From Epiperipatus broadwayi (taxonomy: Eukaryota > Onychophora > Udeonychophora > Euonychophora > Peripatidae), in assembly GCA_028023455.1 (NCBI GenBank), contig JAQFVV010006652.1, positions 184,001-248,000 of the forward strand: 64,000 nucleotides of DNA, written 5' to 3'. Positions 35,556 through 47,919 of the stretch are shown here, in pieces. Numbering within the stretch: the first letter of the stretch is position 1; every line of letters starts with the position of its first letter. The notes beneath the pieces were generated by a model. That model made no database searches, had not been told where the DNA came from, and worked only from the letters and a program-made list of their open reading frames with translations. The translations under genes were made by a program, and so were the position numbers.

Positions 35556-35863
35556 ACCATCTCTACACATATATGCTACAAGTGCTCAGATATATATTAA
35601 GATAGCAAATCCTCCTACTTTAATGGACAGGCTTCAATGTACTCCACACTCCAACTCTTCACCCGTCCATCCAATTGAAATCTGATGATGGAACACTCAA
35701 AGGCCTAAGAGTTTCCTTTCAGCATTCCATCATCAGATTTTCAATTGGATAGACAGGTGAAGAGTTGGAGTGTGGAGTACATTGAAGCCTGTCCATTAAA
35801 GTAGGAGGATCTGCTATCTTAATATATATCTGAGCACTTGTAGCATATATGTGTAGAGATGGT

Positions 35864-35918
35864 AATCTGGACCAACTGATGATTGCTGGTTTAGCATGAA
35901 ATATGTATATTGGTGATT
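35864..35918 (+). ncRNA. hammerhead ribozyme, type I (B5 right)
   Basis: CTGATGA (35876-35882), stem II TGCT/AGCA around GGTTT, GAA (35898-35900), stem III AT/AT around ATGT, H17 = A (35909). Stem I: CCAA (35872-35875) with TTGG (35910-35913) and AATC (35864-35867) with GATT (35915-35918). It differs from B1 only in the stem-III loop within the ribozyme. Confidence 0.7.
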
Positions 35919-36032
35919 ATTTATCTTTTCGACATATGTGTGTTCAGGTGTATCAGTGTTATGAGATGGTGTGGAGAGTGGTGGGTCATGTGAAAGTCTG
36001 TGCTCATACCCTGTCTATTACTATTATTATTA

Positions 36033-37326
36033 TTATTATAAACCTGGGGTATATGTGGTATTGACATATTGGAGATGTTATTGACTAGGTGTTTGAACCC
36101 ATCATCTCCCTTATAAGGGCTGAAATCAAACTCATTTGTGAGAAAATTTTATATTGTGTTTGTTTTGAACTCATGTACATTATCCATGTATAAAAACAAG
36201 TACATGTGATGTTATTTTATTTTGTTTATTTATTTATTTTTTATCATTGTATTAATCAATTATTTATTGGTATTGATTGAGTTGTAAATAAATGTTAATT
36301 TTATAATTTAACCTAACTATATCACTGCTATTTGTCATACATAGAACCAGAAAATCTATCATATTGAATAAGTCAGATATTAGAGCGCATATTGTCACTA
36401 ATAATGCTCACAAGGTTTACTGAAATTCTAGGAGAATATCTTAATGTTTTTGTTCTTGGATAATTAGTGATGTATAAGATATAACAAAATCCCATTTATC
36501 CCTTGCGTCACTTCAGCTTTGCTTTGTTAATTTTAAAATATAACCCAGAATTTGTCACTTCTATTGGTGTTTGTGATATTAGGACCTAAATTAATAAATA
36601 AATTTTCTAGCCAATATTATGATTGATCCTATTTTCTAATATTATAACTAATGCTTTACCTATTACAATAAGTCTCATTGCTATCGATTTAAGTTGGCAT
36701 TTAAATTAACGATGAAAGAGCCTAAAGTTCATGTTGCTTACCTTTATTGCAAAGCAAATACTCTACATAACATTGCTGTATTAAAATTCTGAGTATATCT
36801 GAGTTGCAACCAATCATGTTATGATGCTGATTATAGTTATTACTGTCTTGTTAAATGGCCTGTATTCACCACATGATAGTTAATATTGATATAATGGATC
36901 ACACATTTAATTCTGGAAAAATAATCTTGAATAGTTTCATAAATCATACCATCTTGTCCATAGTCAGCGATAAAGTCTAATGTAAATAAAAAATTCTTAG
37001 TTTAAGGTTTTGAAATGTAGTTTTAAGATACAATTATTACTGAGAATAGTACTAAGTGAATAGTCACATAATTTATTTGGAGTAATTTTATATACCTTCA
37101 TGTAATGCCGTGATGGGTCTTCGCTGTGTACCCTGGTCACAACCAGATTATATTGTAAGTCTTGTATTATATCATTAATTTTGCCTGTTACAGTCCAGAT
37201 GGACCTTTTGGTTCCAATATATATATTAAATTAAATTTTGATACTCATCACTTAGCCGGGGCTTGGTCACTTGATGGCATTGTTGCCCGTCAAAAACAAT
37301 ACAATGCAACATCACCAGGCCGCAAT
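36033..37326. other. no gene seen
   Basis: A/T-rich sequence; the 37090-37330 part is somewhat less A/T-rich (GCCGTGATGGG, TTAGCCGGGGC) but without a recognisable frame. Confidence 0.45.
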
Positions 37327-37515
37327 TTTTAAAATACGGCAACTTTTTTTTGGCTATATGGCAATTTTTTGGGCTTTATTTGTATTAAGCAATTTCTATT
37401 TAGCGCCGAGATTTTTAAACTACAGCAACTTTTTTTGGCTATACGGTGATTTATATTTTTTTTTTGGGGGGGGGGATTTATTTGTATTACTTGATTTCTA
37501 TTTAGCAATTTTTAA
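37327..37515 (+). repeat. 86-bp tandem duplication with G10
   Basis: Two copies of TTTTTAAAMTACRGCAACTT...TTTGGCTATAYGG...ATTTGTATTA...GATTTCTATTTAGC, period 86 (37334 and 37420 as anchors), with a T-run plus G10 inserted in the second. A frame running through both copies gives aromatic repeats and looks incidental. Confidence 0.7.
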
Positions 37516-38461
37516 AAACTAACTTTTACTATTAATTTTTTTTTTTTTTTACTTTTTGATTTTTTTCTACTACGTCTTTAATTTTTTTTATTTTTAAGAT
37601 TTTTTCTCCCTTCCTACTAATAAATTACAATAATAAAAATAATACACAAACACATCTTTACGCTGATATAGTAAAACTTTTATTTTTAAAACCAATTTCT
37701 ATTATGTTTTTTTAAAAAATAAAAACAAACCAAAAATAACTTTTGCCTCAGTGATGACAAAGTATGTCTCAATTCACCCCCCCCCCCCCAAAAAAAAAAT
37801 AAAAAAAAACATCAAAACTTTTGTCTTTTTCAATTTTCATTTTTTTTTTTGTACTGATTTATGACAGAATCACAACCTTTTGTTTTGGAAATATGCACAT
37901 TCAAATACTTTTGATTGCAGAAGCCTGACTGACATTGGCAACTTACCCAATTTGAAAATCAGCTTGCCACAGTGTGCCATTTTATTTGTCTCATATTTTC
38001 TTGTGAAAGTGTGACTTTTCATGTGAGCTGGGATGAATCGTGTTCAGCCCTACATTTTGACAATGTTTTGCACATTCCAAGTTGTGTAGGGAAGGGTGGG
38101 GATGGTGTGACAATTCTTAGTAAGTCAGATGGCATAATTTAAGTAGAAATGAAATTACTCTGCTATGGATGTTTCAAAAGTGGTGGCCAATCCAGACATC
38201 GTTAGACAACATGGTAGCAAACTGTGAATTGTGCGAATTTGCATAAAGTGTCATAAAGGCATAAAACAGGTTGTAATATTTCTGTGCAATGCCATCAAGC
38301 AGCCTGCAATGGTTAAGATAAACAGAACTGTTTTCTTAGCCGTAAGTCTAGGCCACATAAGTGGCATTTGTAGGTGTTCTTGGCTAGCCAGAATGCCATC
38401 AAGTGGCCAAGCCTGGCTAAGTAATGAGTGCCTAAATATTTATATGAATTGCTATTATAAT
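37516..38461. other. no gene seen
   Basis: C11/A-rich block at 37779-37810. The 37910-38430 part is less A/T-rich and contains a 79-codon frame (38231-38470) with Cys/His near its start, but it has no family resemblance and contains the internal repeat CCATCAAG...GGCCA. Confidence 0.4.
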
Positions 38462-38790
38462 AATGTATAGAAATGAGGATATAATATCCATTAAATAAAG
38501 AAAAACTTTAACTTTTGATGTCACTAAAAAATTATCAATTACTACTAATTAATAATTCCTGAGACTAAGTAAGTTTTTCTCATAAATCTTTTAATTCAAA
38601 GACCCCTAACAAAAGAGCTATTGTTAACTAGTAGTAATTGATAATTTCTTAATAACATCACTAAAGTTTATGTCTATTTAATGGATATTATCTCCTCATT
38701 TCTATTCATTATATATATAAGCATAAATATAAATATATATATATATATATGCTTATATATATATATATATTATATATATAAGCATAAAAT
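38462..38790. mobile_element. foldback repeat plus (TA)n block
   Basis: Arms of about 90 bp (38462-38552 and 38620-38711) share ATAGAAATGAGGATATAATA, TCCATTAAATA and AATTATCAATTACTACTA with complements. A (TA)n palindrome with three AAGCATA boxes follows (38704-38790). No coding frame. Confidence 0.65.
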
Positions 38791-39789
38791 AAACAAAGAA
38801 AATAAATAAATTAAATATGCAAAAAAATTATTTAAAAAAATATTAGCATACAGATATTAATATATGTTTAATGAGATTACTAATTTTTTTTAATGATCAG
38901 TTATTATCAATTGTTTTGCATGTATTTTTTTTAAACAAAACTTTTCAGTAGTGGCAGAATATAATGCTCAGAAAATGATTCATTTTTATTATCTTAAACA
39001 AATTTTTTATGAAAAATATTCTTATAACTTTATCAACAGTTTCTCTGATTATAACATTGGTACTTGTGTTTTTATGAATACCAAGATGGCAGCTCATATT
39101 TTTGATAAATATACATTTTCGAGGGCTTACCAAGATGACAGTTTGTATTCCAATGTTTACACATTAATGTTAAATTTTTAAAAATGGAATAAATTCTGAT
39201 AAATTTCATTAACCATCTTTATTTAATTTTTTTTTTTTTTTTACTTCCCCAAAAATGTTTACAAAATTAATGTTACATTTAAAAAAAAAATCCGATAAAT
39301 TTCGTTAACAATATTTATTTCAATTTTGTTTTTTTACTTCCCCATCAAAAATGTTTACAAAATGAGTAGAGGGCCTACAATCTCCCAAAGCTACATTTGT
39401 ATTGTGATAAATTTAATTGACAATCTTTATTTCAATTTTTTTTTTTACTTCCCAAAAAGGAGTTAGTTCCATTTACAAAAAAAATGAATGGAGGGCCTAT
39501 AATCTCCTGAAGATGTCTTACTTACATTTACAAAAAATGAACCCCAAAAAATAAGAATATAAATACAATATTTACAGTTTATTTGTGTCTACAATCTCCC
39601 AACGATGTCTTAGTTACATTTACAAAAAATGATCCAAAAAATATAAAATATAAGTACAATAACGTTGATGGCATGTAATCCGTAATGGCTTCCAAAATCG
39701 ATATACATGTTCTGAGGGTCTATAATTTCCTGAAGATTTTATTTGTTAATAATAATAATAATTCAATTCAATTCAATTCATTTATTTAA

Positions 39790-40866
39790 GTGCAAAACAA
39801 CAGCATAAAGCCAATTACAGCTTGTACGTACAATAAAAGTGAAAATAAAGCATATAACATAAAATGAAAATATAAATGTATACATAATAAAGTAAAATTT
39901 AAAAGACAAAATCAAACTTCACATTTCAGTTTAACAAGATTACAAAATTTCTTATAATCAATGTCACACAGATTAAGGTTACTCCCAATTTGATTATATA
40001 AAGAGGGTAACCTAAATAAAGGAGAAAATTTAAGAATATTAGAATGGCATGTTTGAATCTGATATACACAAGTAGACCTAGTATCATAACTCAAAGACCT
40101 AACTGATATAGTTGAAACTATATCTGATAAAATAACCTGTTTATTAACAATTTTATAAAAATATTTCAAATCCCTATACTTTCGTCTAGATGAAAGATTA
40201 ATCATTTTACCCTCCCAAGAAACATATTTGAAAAACTTTTTTGAAATAGACTGCAACAAGTTACATCCTTGCAAAGAACTAGGGTTCCAGATTATTGAAC
40301 CATATTCAATAATAGGAAGAACCAATGAAAAAAACAATTTCCGTTTAGTATCATTACTGAACTGATAACCATGTCTAAGAATGGCACCCATAACCTTAAA
40401 AGCTTTACCAACAAATATTTCAAGATGAGGAGTAACAGATCCATTACAAGAAAACATAATTCCAAGATCTTTTTGGCATTTAACTGATATAATTTTATGA
40501 GAATTGATATAATAATAAAACTGTAAAACTTCAGATTTTTTGGAATAAGAAATAAAGGAACATTTATCAAAATTAACTGTCATATTATTTGACTGACACC
40601 AAGCACTAAAGTTATTAATATCCTTCTGAAGGAGAACACAATCGTTCACTGATACAATTCTTCTAAAAATCTTACAGTCATCAGCATAGCTTAACAGAAA
40701 AGAATATCTCAAGCAATCATTAAGATCATTAACGTAAACATTAAACAGCATGGGTGCTAAAATACTACCCTGTGGAACACCTAAATTGCATTCAAAATTA
40801 AATGAACCTTTATTATTGAATTTAATATATGCTGTATTACTACATAGAAATGATTGAAACCAATAT
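39790..40866 (-). pseudogene. LINE fragment 2 (Jockey-superfamily RT, 5' truncated)
   Basis: The coding sequence runs from 40866 without an initiator: WFQSFLCSNTAYIKF, then motif B GVPQGSILAPMLFNVYVNDL, the catalytic SYADD box, and the thumb and C-terminal region down to the stop at 39912. It is intact over about 315 codons, though 5' truncated within the palm. The 3' untranslated part ends in GAATTGAATTGAATTATTATT. Clade placement (Jockey superfamily) rests on the YVNDL/SYADD context and the IxEYGSIIWNP motif. The cut edge abuts the long (ATT)n array. It needs no ATG because it is a truncated insertion. Confidence 0.85.
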
Positions 40867-40868
40867 AC

Positions 40869-41057
<189 letters not shown>

Positions 41058-42757
41058 TTAATTTAATTTATTAAACATATAATCTCCTTGTGATAAATAA
41101 ATCACGCATGGAGCTTAACAAAAATACATGTGCAAATAAAATAAAAAACATTAATATACAATAAAATAATTAAATAGAAATAAAAAGTTTTTGATTATCA
41201 TCAATTATAATCCAGTTCATAATGAATTTTCTCAAAGTTTTCCTTGATAGGTCATTAACATTAAATCCAATGTTTCTTATAAAAATATTATAAAATCTTG
41301 GACCAAGATAACATTTCTGATATCTACAATGAGTTTTAAAGTACACTGGTTCAAATAATAAATCAAAATTACTTGATCTAGTCACCATTATTGATGAAGA
41401 ATTATTTTTATTCATTTTTTTGTATTTAATATAATAACACAAAATATTCACTAAAAATAATTGATGAATAGTTAAAACTCCAGCACACTTAAATAATTCA
41501 AGTCTTGGCAAATCCAAAGGTTTAAACAAAATAATTCTTAACGTAAAATTTTGTAGTGTTTGCAATAACTTCAAAAAATATGCTGCAGTGCCACCCCATA
41601 ATGTTATACCATAAGAAAGTCTGCTTAAGAAAATTTGTTTATATATACTTAATAGGACAGATTTATTCAAACAATCTCTTAATCTATAAAAAAGAAAATT
41701 AAGTTTTCTTAATTTTACTTGAAGCCAAAGAATATGTTTATCCCAGTGTAAATACTCATCCAAAACCAAGCCAAGGTAAAAAATTGTTGAAGTCCTGGTA
41801 ATTTTCTGACAAGATGTTTTATTAACATAAGGCAATTGAATTAACAAGTCTTTTTCTGGAATATTTTTAAGAGAATACATTATGTAATTACACTTATTAA
41901 TATTTAGCAGTAATCTATTATTGTTCATCCATTGTGTAATTTTAAATAAATCTTCATTCACAAGTTTCTCAAGTAAACTATATGAAACTGCTGAAGTAAC
42001 CAATGCAGTATCATCTGCAAAACAAAAAATGTTAGAATGAAGAGAAAGATCAAGCAGATCATTAATATAAACAGTAAATAACAATGGACCCAGGACTGAA
42101 CCTTGAGGAACTCCATATCTAATTATTTCAGAATCACTCAAAAAATTATTAATTTTTACAAATTGGCTTCTATTACTTAAATAAGATTTAAACCATTCAA
42201 GCATAGTACTCCTTAGCCACCATTGTGGCACTTAAGGAGTAATATATCATGTGGAACACAGTCAAATGCTTTCCGCAAATCTAAATAAATGCCTATAGTT
42301 TTGTAACCTTTTTCTAAAGATTCAGTGATGACTGAAACATGTTCAGATAAAGCCAGTTCTGTAGATCTTCCTGGCAAAAACCCAAATTGGTTGTTTGAAA
42401 ATAAATTATATTTTTGAAAAAACAAAACAATTCTGTTTTTTACACACATTTCCAAAATTTGAGACAATGTTGATAAAATAGAAATTGGCCTGTAATTTTC
42501 CAAACATTCCCTATCTCCACTCTTAAAAATAGGTGTAACAACAGCAGATTTTAAACAATCTGGAAATATACCTGAATCAATAGAAGAATTAAATAAAAAA
42601 GATAAAATTGGTAAAAGAATGGAAACATTTTCAATTAATATTTTTACAGAAATACAATCCAAACCAATACATTTCTTATGTCTCATTTTATAAAGAGATT
42701 CTAAAATTTCACAATCTTCAATCTCTTTAAAAACAAAAGAATTCAGGATAGATTTCT
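41058..42757 (-). pseudogene. LINE fragment 1 (Jockey-superfamily RT, one frameshift)
   Basis: The reading starts near 42757 (NSFVFKEIEDCEILESLYKM), passes KKCIGLDCIS, the YRPISILSTLSQILE and NQFGFLPGRST blocks and motif A LDLRKAFDCVPHD. A frameshift near 42225 follows. The second frame gives WFKSYLSNRSQFVKI, motif B GVPQGSVLGPLLFTVYINDL, the catalytic CFADDTAL and a full C-terminal domain to 41170. This is a nearly complete RT of about 525 residues, lacking the endonuclease and everything 5'. It ends in AAATTAAATTAAATT plus (ATT)n. Related to, but clearly diverged from, fragment 2. Confidence 0.88.
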
Positions 42758-42763
42758 CATATT

Positions 42764-43059
<296 letters not shown>

Positions 43060-43229
43060 GTAAAATTTCAAAAAAAATAAATAAATCCCAGTAAATTTCG
43101 TATAAATTCTGATAAATTTCATGATGAATATTTATGTCAATTTTTATTAACTTGTAATATGAAAGTGACGAAATGCTATTAATATTGTTGCAACTTTCAG
43201 TTCTGCATGTTTCTTTTTGGCCGGTGATA

Positions 43230-43454
43230 ATGATCAAAATTTGGGAACTTTTTGTCACAGAACAGCATGCAGTGGAATATTTCCAAAGGTATGGAATCCT
43301 AACCTCCAGAAAAGTGTGCATTAATGGTCATGATATGAAAATAAAAACACTGGTGAATCATGTGACAACATCTGGATTCCTATTTGGTGGAATTTATGTG
43401 GGGTTGACTGCAACAATAACAAGATTCATTTGTAATGATTTTGGAAGCCAGTAG
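43230..43454 (+). pseudogene. Merlin / ISXO2-like transposase N-terminal fragment
   Basis: From the ATG at 43230 the protein reads MIKIWELFVTEQHAVEYFQR then YGILTSRKVCINGHDMKIK. This N-terminal order (short helix, Q/EQ-AV-xF-QRxGIL, then C-x2-GHxM) is typical of ISXO2-like (IS1595/Merlin) transposases, which start with a zinc-ribbon-like segment ahead of a DDE domain. After residue 45 the resemblance fades and the second half of the zinc ribbon (WxC...C) is not seen in frame, suggesting frameshifts. No DDE catalytic part remains, having been lost or displaced. It lies just inside the right inverted repeat. Confidence 0.6.
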
Positions 43455-43830
43455 AAATTGCACATCATCAACATAAATAAACTGTAATTATTGTATTTAT
43501 ATATTGGTTTATTTTTTGTAAATGTAACTTGGGAGATTGTAGGCCTTCCACTCATTTTTTGTTAATGTAATTAACACACTTTTGTAAATGTAACTAACCT
43601 ATGTTTGAGAAGTAAATTAAAAAAATTGAAATAAAGATTGGCAATTAAATTTATAGAAATTTATTCCTTTTTTTTTTTAAATTTAACATTAATTTTATAA
43701 ATGGGAGAAGATTGTTAATGAAATATGGGTTACCATCTTGGTAAACTCTCAAAACTGTATATTTAGTAAACATACAATGCCATCTTGGTATTCCTGAAAA
43801 CTCAGAAGTATGACAACATTATATGATTCT

Positions 43831-46237
43831 CTCAGCAATGTTAAAATAAACAAAAGCATTTCTTCTTTCTCTACTCTCTTATCAAACTTTGTAAGTATGA
43901 ATAATCACTTTACTAGATGGTAATGCAATTTGACCCTCATTTTCAGTAAGGTTTTTGGATTTTGCCTTTATTAATAAGAACATGAGATTTTAAACCAGAT
44001 CCAATATAGTTATTCATCTGGTAACCAGGTCAAACTCATTTTTTTACTATCAAACTAATAACCTAAAATTTTAAAATCATGAGGTTTTTGAACCCAAACT
44101 AGCCTATTTGTGTAACTATACAGATCTAGGGTTCAAACTTCATATGAAATTCCAAACAATAAACCATATGCTCACTCTGCAAGAATTGATGAAACAGCAT
44201 GCTTTAGATCTAACTCAAGATCATGAATTGTAACTCCATAGACCATTTCCAGAGCCAGAACTTCATTCGTACAAACTTCAGAGCAATAAACCATTCAGTT
44301 ATTACTTTTAGTGTCAGCTTAGTAATTATATATGTTTTAATAATCGTAGGTCTATTCTATCTGCAGGTATCTTTCCCCCTCATCTAAGAATGTTAATAAT
44401 GACACAACAATTAATTCTTTCTGATTACTATAGTAAAACAGGAGCTGTTTTTCTCACTTTAATATTCCAGAATCATTTTTAAGGTCATGTGCATCACTTT
44501 CTGATGTACATATTCTTAAAGACTTCCAATCAACCTAACATATTCTGCTATTTTTAAACTATAAGAGCTCTATCAATTTCAGCATGTTAGATGTTTCTAT
44601 TTTGATGTAAATTAGTATACTGGATATATATATATTTAAAAGAAGAAAACTAAAAGACAACCTTCCATAGATTTAATAAAATTGAAACACAAATACAATC
44701 AACTTTAGAGTTGTTAATTTCAGATTATTAAATTAACAGAGCCCTCTGTGGTAAATTGTCAGATTTAGAGTTAAAGATCCAAGAATTATGATTTCTGATA
44801 CTTCTGCTGCTCAAACTGTTTATGAACTCCAGAACAAATCACTCTACTGGTTAAATGAGATAAACATGAGTTTCAAATGCATAATCACTTTGTTTCTAAC
44901 TTTGAATCTCAAGCTTTTATTGATAAAGGCAAAACCCCAAATCAGTCTGGGGTGAAAATTAAATTGTTCTATTATGTGGTAAGTCCTGATAATTCAAGGT
45001 TACAATTAATAATGTTAGAGTGAAAAAAGCTTTTTATTTCTCTGATTCGTTATCTTACCCTTTAAAACATCTATGTTTACATCATTTCTTGTAGCTTTAC
45101 CAATCTTCAAAGATTTAATTGCCTATCTCACCACTTCATTAAGAATATATGAAATTTCAAATTGTTTCTTAGTATTATATGAGCTACTTGGTTTGCCTGT
45201 TCTTTATTATAATGTAGTTCTTTGTGGAATTTTCCATACATTTCATGATTCCTTATTTTATTTTAGAAATTATATTTTCCTATCTTGTTTGTTTGTAAAA
45301 ATGTTTATTTTTTAGTTCTTCTGCATATGCCATCATAGGAACATAAAATATTTTATCAATTTTTTTGAAAGTCGCACAAACAGTTCACCACAGTGACTCG
45401 CGAGCACGGTGGACCCTGGCAGAATAACTTTCCTTGTAATATTTTAAAAACTTCTATGGCTTTTCTTATAATTGTGCAATTATGTTTTCTTATATTATTA
45501 TTTTCCTTTTGGCTTATTTTATAACACTTTAAATATTCATTTTTTTCTGAGTTATTTATATCAAATTTTTATATGTTTTTTATGAACTTTGCCATATTTT
45601 AGCAACAACAAAAAATTATTAATAAAATATGTATAATGTTCCTGACATTTTTTCCGATATTTTTAATAAAAATACTAGTCTCTTCTAATGAATCTCACTC
45701 AAATCTGAATCATTTTCAAAATCTTTTAATACATCAAAATTATGTTGTAAATTCTAGTCTTAAATTCTCTCAGCGTGTTTCTAAAGGCTACAAATTATTA
45801 TGCTTCTTTCTTAATATCTTTTGTTTATCAACTGATAATCACTTTTTTTTGTTAAATTTGCTGAGCACTTCACAATACTGAAATAAATATTTTCTATTAC
45901 TTAAAATATAATTCATTTTGTTATATCTTCATTTGAACCTTTCTATGTTCAATCTTTTTTTTTATTATTGTTCTTAAACTGAAATTTGTAATTAGTCTTT
46001 TTTTTTTTTTTTTCACAAATTTCTTCACTTCTGTAATATTTGTCATTTCTATCTTCTTATCCAATATCATTGAGTGCATTTTGATTTTTTCATACATTTT
46101 TAAATTCAAACAATATCTCCCACAACAATTTTTAAAATCTTGTTTGATCTGTCAAAAACACATCTATATTAAAATTCTTTATTTTTTCATCAAAATTAAA
46201 ACTCATTGAAAAATAAAACTGAATTCTCTTGCAAAAG
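43831..46237. other. no gene recognised
   Basis: A/T-rich sequence, less extreme near 44000-45000. Several frames of 80 codons are hydrophobic and unlike any family. A CpG-rich spot (CTCGCGAGCACGGTGG, 45398-45413) stands alone. No confident repeat. Confidence 0.4.
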
Positions 46238-46454
46238 CAGATGGCGAATAGTCATGCCAGGATTACAGAGGTGAATGTCCTATGCTTTCAAAATCAAAAA
46301 AGATTACATGGTGTTGGCAATCATGAAACACTTCAAATGCCAGGAAACAGATGGGGAATAGTCATGCCACGATTACAGAGGTGAAGATTCTATGCTTTCA
46401 AAATCAAAAAAGATTACATGGTGATGGCAATCATGGAACACTTCAAATGCCAGG
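46238..46454 (+). repeat. 110-bp tandem duplication
   Basis: Two copies, about 95% alike, period exactly 110 (CAGATGGSGAATAGTCATGC at 46238 and 46348; CTTCAAATGCCAGG at 46331 and 46441). Recent by its similarity. No recognisable product. Confidence 0.9.
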
Positions 46455-46802
46455 TATGCCTTCTATTGAGTGTCCTTTCCTTCACATAAGAAGCAATACA
46501 ATTATTTCAACTTAATGTTGACAGAATATCAAAATCAAAAATGAAAATCCTCTATAAATTAATTATTCAGTACAATGTTGATATAATTGTACTTCAAAAA
46601 AACTCACTAATCTTTTAATGATGACTATATTCTTACAATTCCTGGAATTTATATTGATTGCATTCTAAACACAACATAGCCAATTTTGTTACAAATTGTC
46701 TTGTAAACTAAACAACTTTTATCAAAGACAGTTTTATTGAGTAACAAATGCTCATGATTTATCTGACATACTATTAATCTCCAATCATCATCATAATCAT
46801 CA

Positions 46803-47045
46803 TCAACCATTATCAATCCACAGCAGGATGAAGGTCTCTCCAATATTAATCCATCTTCTCTGATCTTTAGCTTCTCTTCTCCACATCACCCCTACACACT
46901 TTCTTATTTCATCCATCCATCTCACATGTGGTCTCTTTCTGGGTCTTTTACAATCTCTTGGAATCTGGTTTAAAATTCCAATTGTCCATCTATTATCACC
47001 TCTTCTATCAATATGTCCAGCCCAACTCCACTTATGGAGAGATGT
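46803..47045 (-). pseudogene. LINE RT C-terminal domain fragment
   Basis: Minus strand, one open frame: KWSWAGHIDRRGDNRWTIGI, then PRDCKRPRKRPHVRWMDEIR, then a Trp-rich end (MWRREAKDQRRWINIGETF). This is the conserved tail of RTE/CR1-type LINE polymerases, positioned after the RT domain. The frame starts upstream at 47099 without family similarity and no palm domain precedes it, so only the last 75 residues or so survive. A decayed copy of the same domain is at 24840-25060. Confidence 0.8.
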
Positions 47046-47251
47046 ATGTTGGGAGTAACAAGAAGAGATCAAAAACACAATGTATGGGTAAGAGAACAAA
47101 CAGGTGTTACTGACCTCATTGAAAAAAATTAATCTCCAATACTATTCTTTAAATTATTACTTATAATGACTTGTGTCTTTATAATAAAGGATCCATCCAT
47201 TTTTGAAAACCAATAATAATAATAAATAATGTTAGTGGCTTTATTACTCAG

Positions 47252-47435
47252 GCATTCATAAAAAGTTTGAGTGCCAAAATTAATTCTGGGACATCCCAAT
47301 CCCAAGTCAAATGCCCTACTAACAATGCCAAACCACACAGAGTAAAAAAGCTTATAGCTTTCATAAGAAGTTTGAGCACCAGAATTAATCCTGGGATCTC
47401 CCAATCCCAAGCCAGATGTTCTACCAACTGCACAG
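47252..47435 (-). repeat. tandem pair of tRNA-like SINE heads
   Basis: Two copies, period 105. On the minus strand copy 2 reads TGCAGTTGGTAGAACATCTG (A-box region), GCTTGGGATTGGGAGATCCC and CCAGGATTAATTCTGG (T-arm with a degenerate B box). Copy 1 is similar with changes. The T-arm inverted pair and spacing fit a tRNA-derived head; no acceptor stem. The overlapping peptide frames are incidental. Confidence 0.55.
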
Positions 47436-47919
47436 GTGTATCATTTAATATGAAAATGTACTTTACTTCATTTAAAATAATTTTCAGATATAGCCATAAC
47501 TTAGACAAGAACTTAGGAAATTCTAACAGTCTTGCTCTCTCTGTCTTCAGTTTCCAGTAGTAGTCTAAACTGATGATTATAGTCTCTTAAAAAATGAGAA
47601 AGATAATTTTTCACCTGTCAGAAAAAAATATAGCAAAAAAGTAAATATTCACAGTCATACAAAATATGTAGATTTTGATCTGCCTTAGAGAAAAATCCAA
47701 TCACCTCAAGTAGAAATAATAAAATAATAAATTCATTATACACATTGCAATTTTAGTGCAGATATTCACATAACAGTAAAAGTTTAAATGACAAGAATAT
47801 ATAGAACTAAAACTCCCTTTAAGGCCTCAGTAAAAAACAAAAAAAAAATCTTTCACTCAAAGATAAATTCATTTTAATCATCATTTGTAGAGTAACCCTG
47901 GAGCTCAAGGTACATGGAA

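Larger units (their letters stand above)
35338..36032. mobile_element. family B palindromic dimer, copy B5
   Basis: Two nearly identical B units of about 310 bp lie back to back (left 35399-35708 on minus, right 35709-36020 on plus), each with a hammerhead and an outward-pointing tRNA-like end (GTGCTCATACCC). The junction is GCCTAAGAGTTTCCTTTCAG. The 17-bp sequence TATTACTATTATTATTA lies at both outer edges (35338-35354 and 36016-36032); it is low in complexity, so it is only a possible target duplication. Arms are more similar to each other than to B1. Confidence 0.8.

Noticed and set aside
35680-35690. Extra CTGATGA at the centre of B5, and its B1 counterpart near 14648 on the minus strand
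   Set aside because: The following GAA is GAAGG or CAAAGG and there is no stem III or cleavage triplet at the right distance; not a second ribozyme.
46803-47099. A conserved cellular DNA-binding protein (RKRP/Trp-rich)
   Set aside because: The motif order is the known C-terminal tail of LINE polymerases and a second decayed copy exists at 24.9 kb.
47564-47570. CTGATGA near 47.56 kb
   Set aside because: Lacks GAAA and stem I; chance occurrence in A/T-rich DNA.
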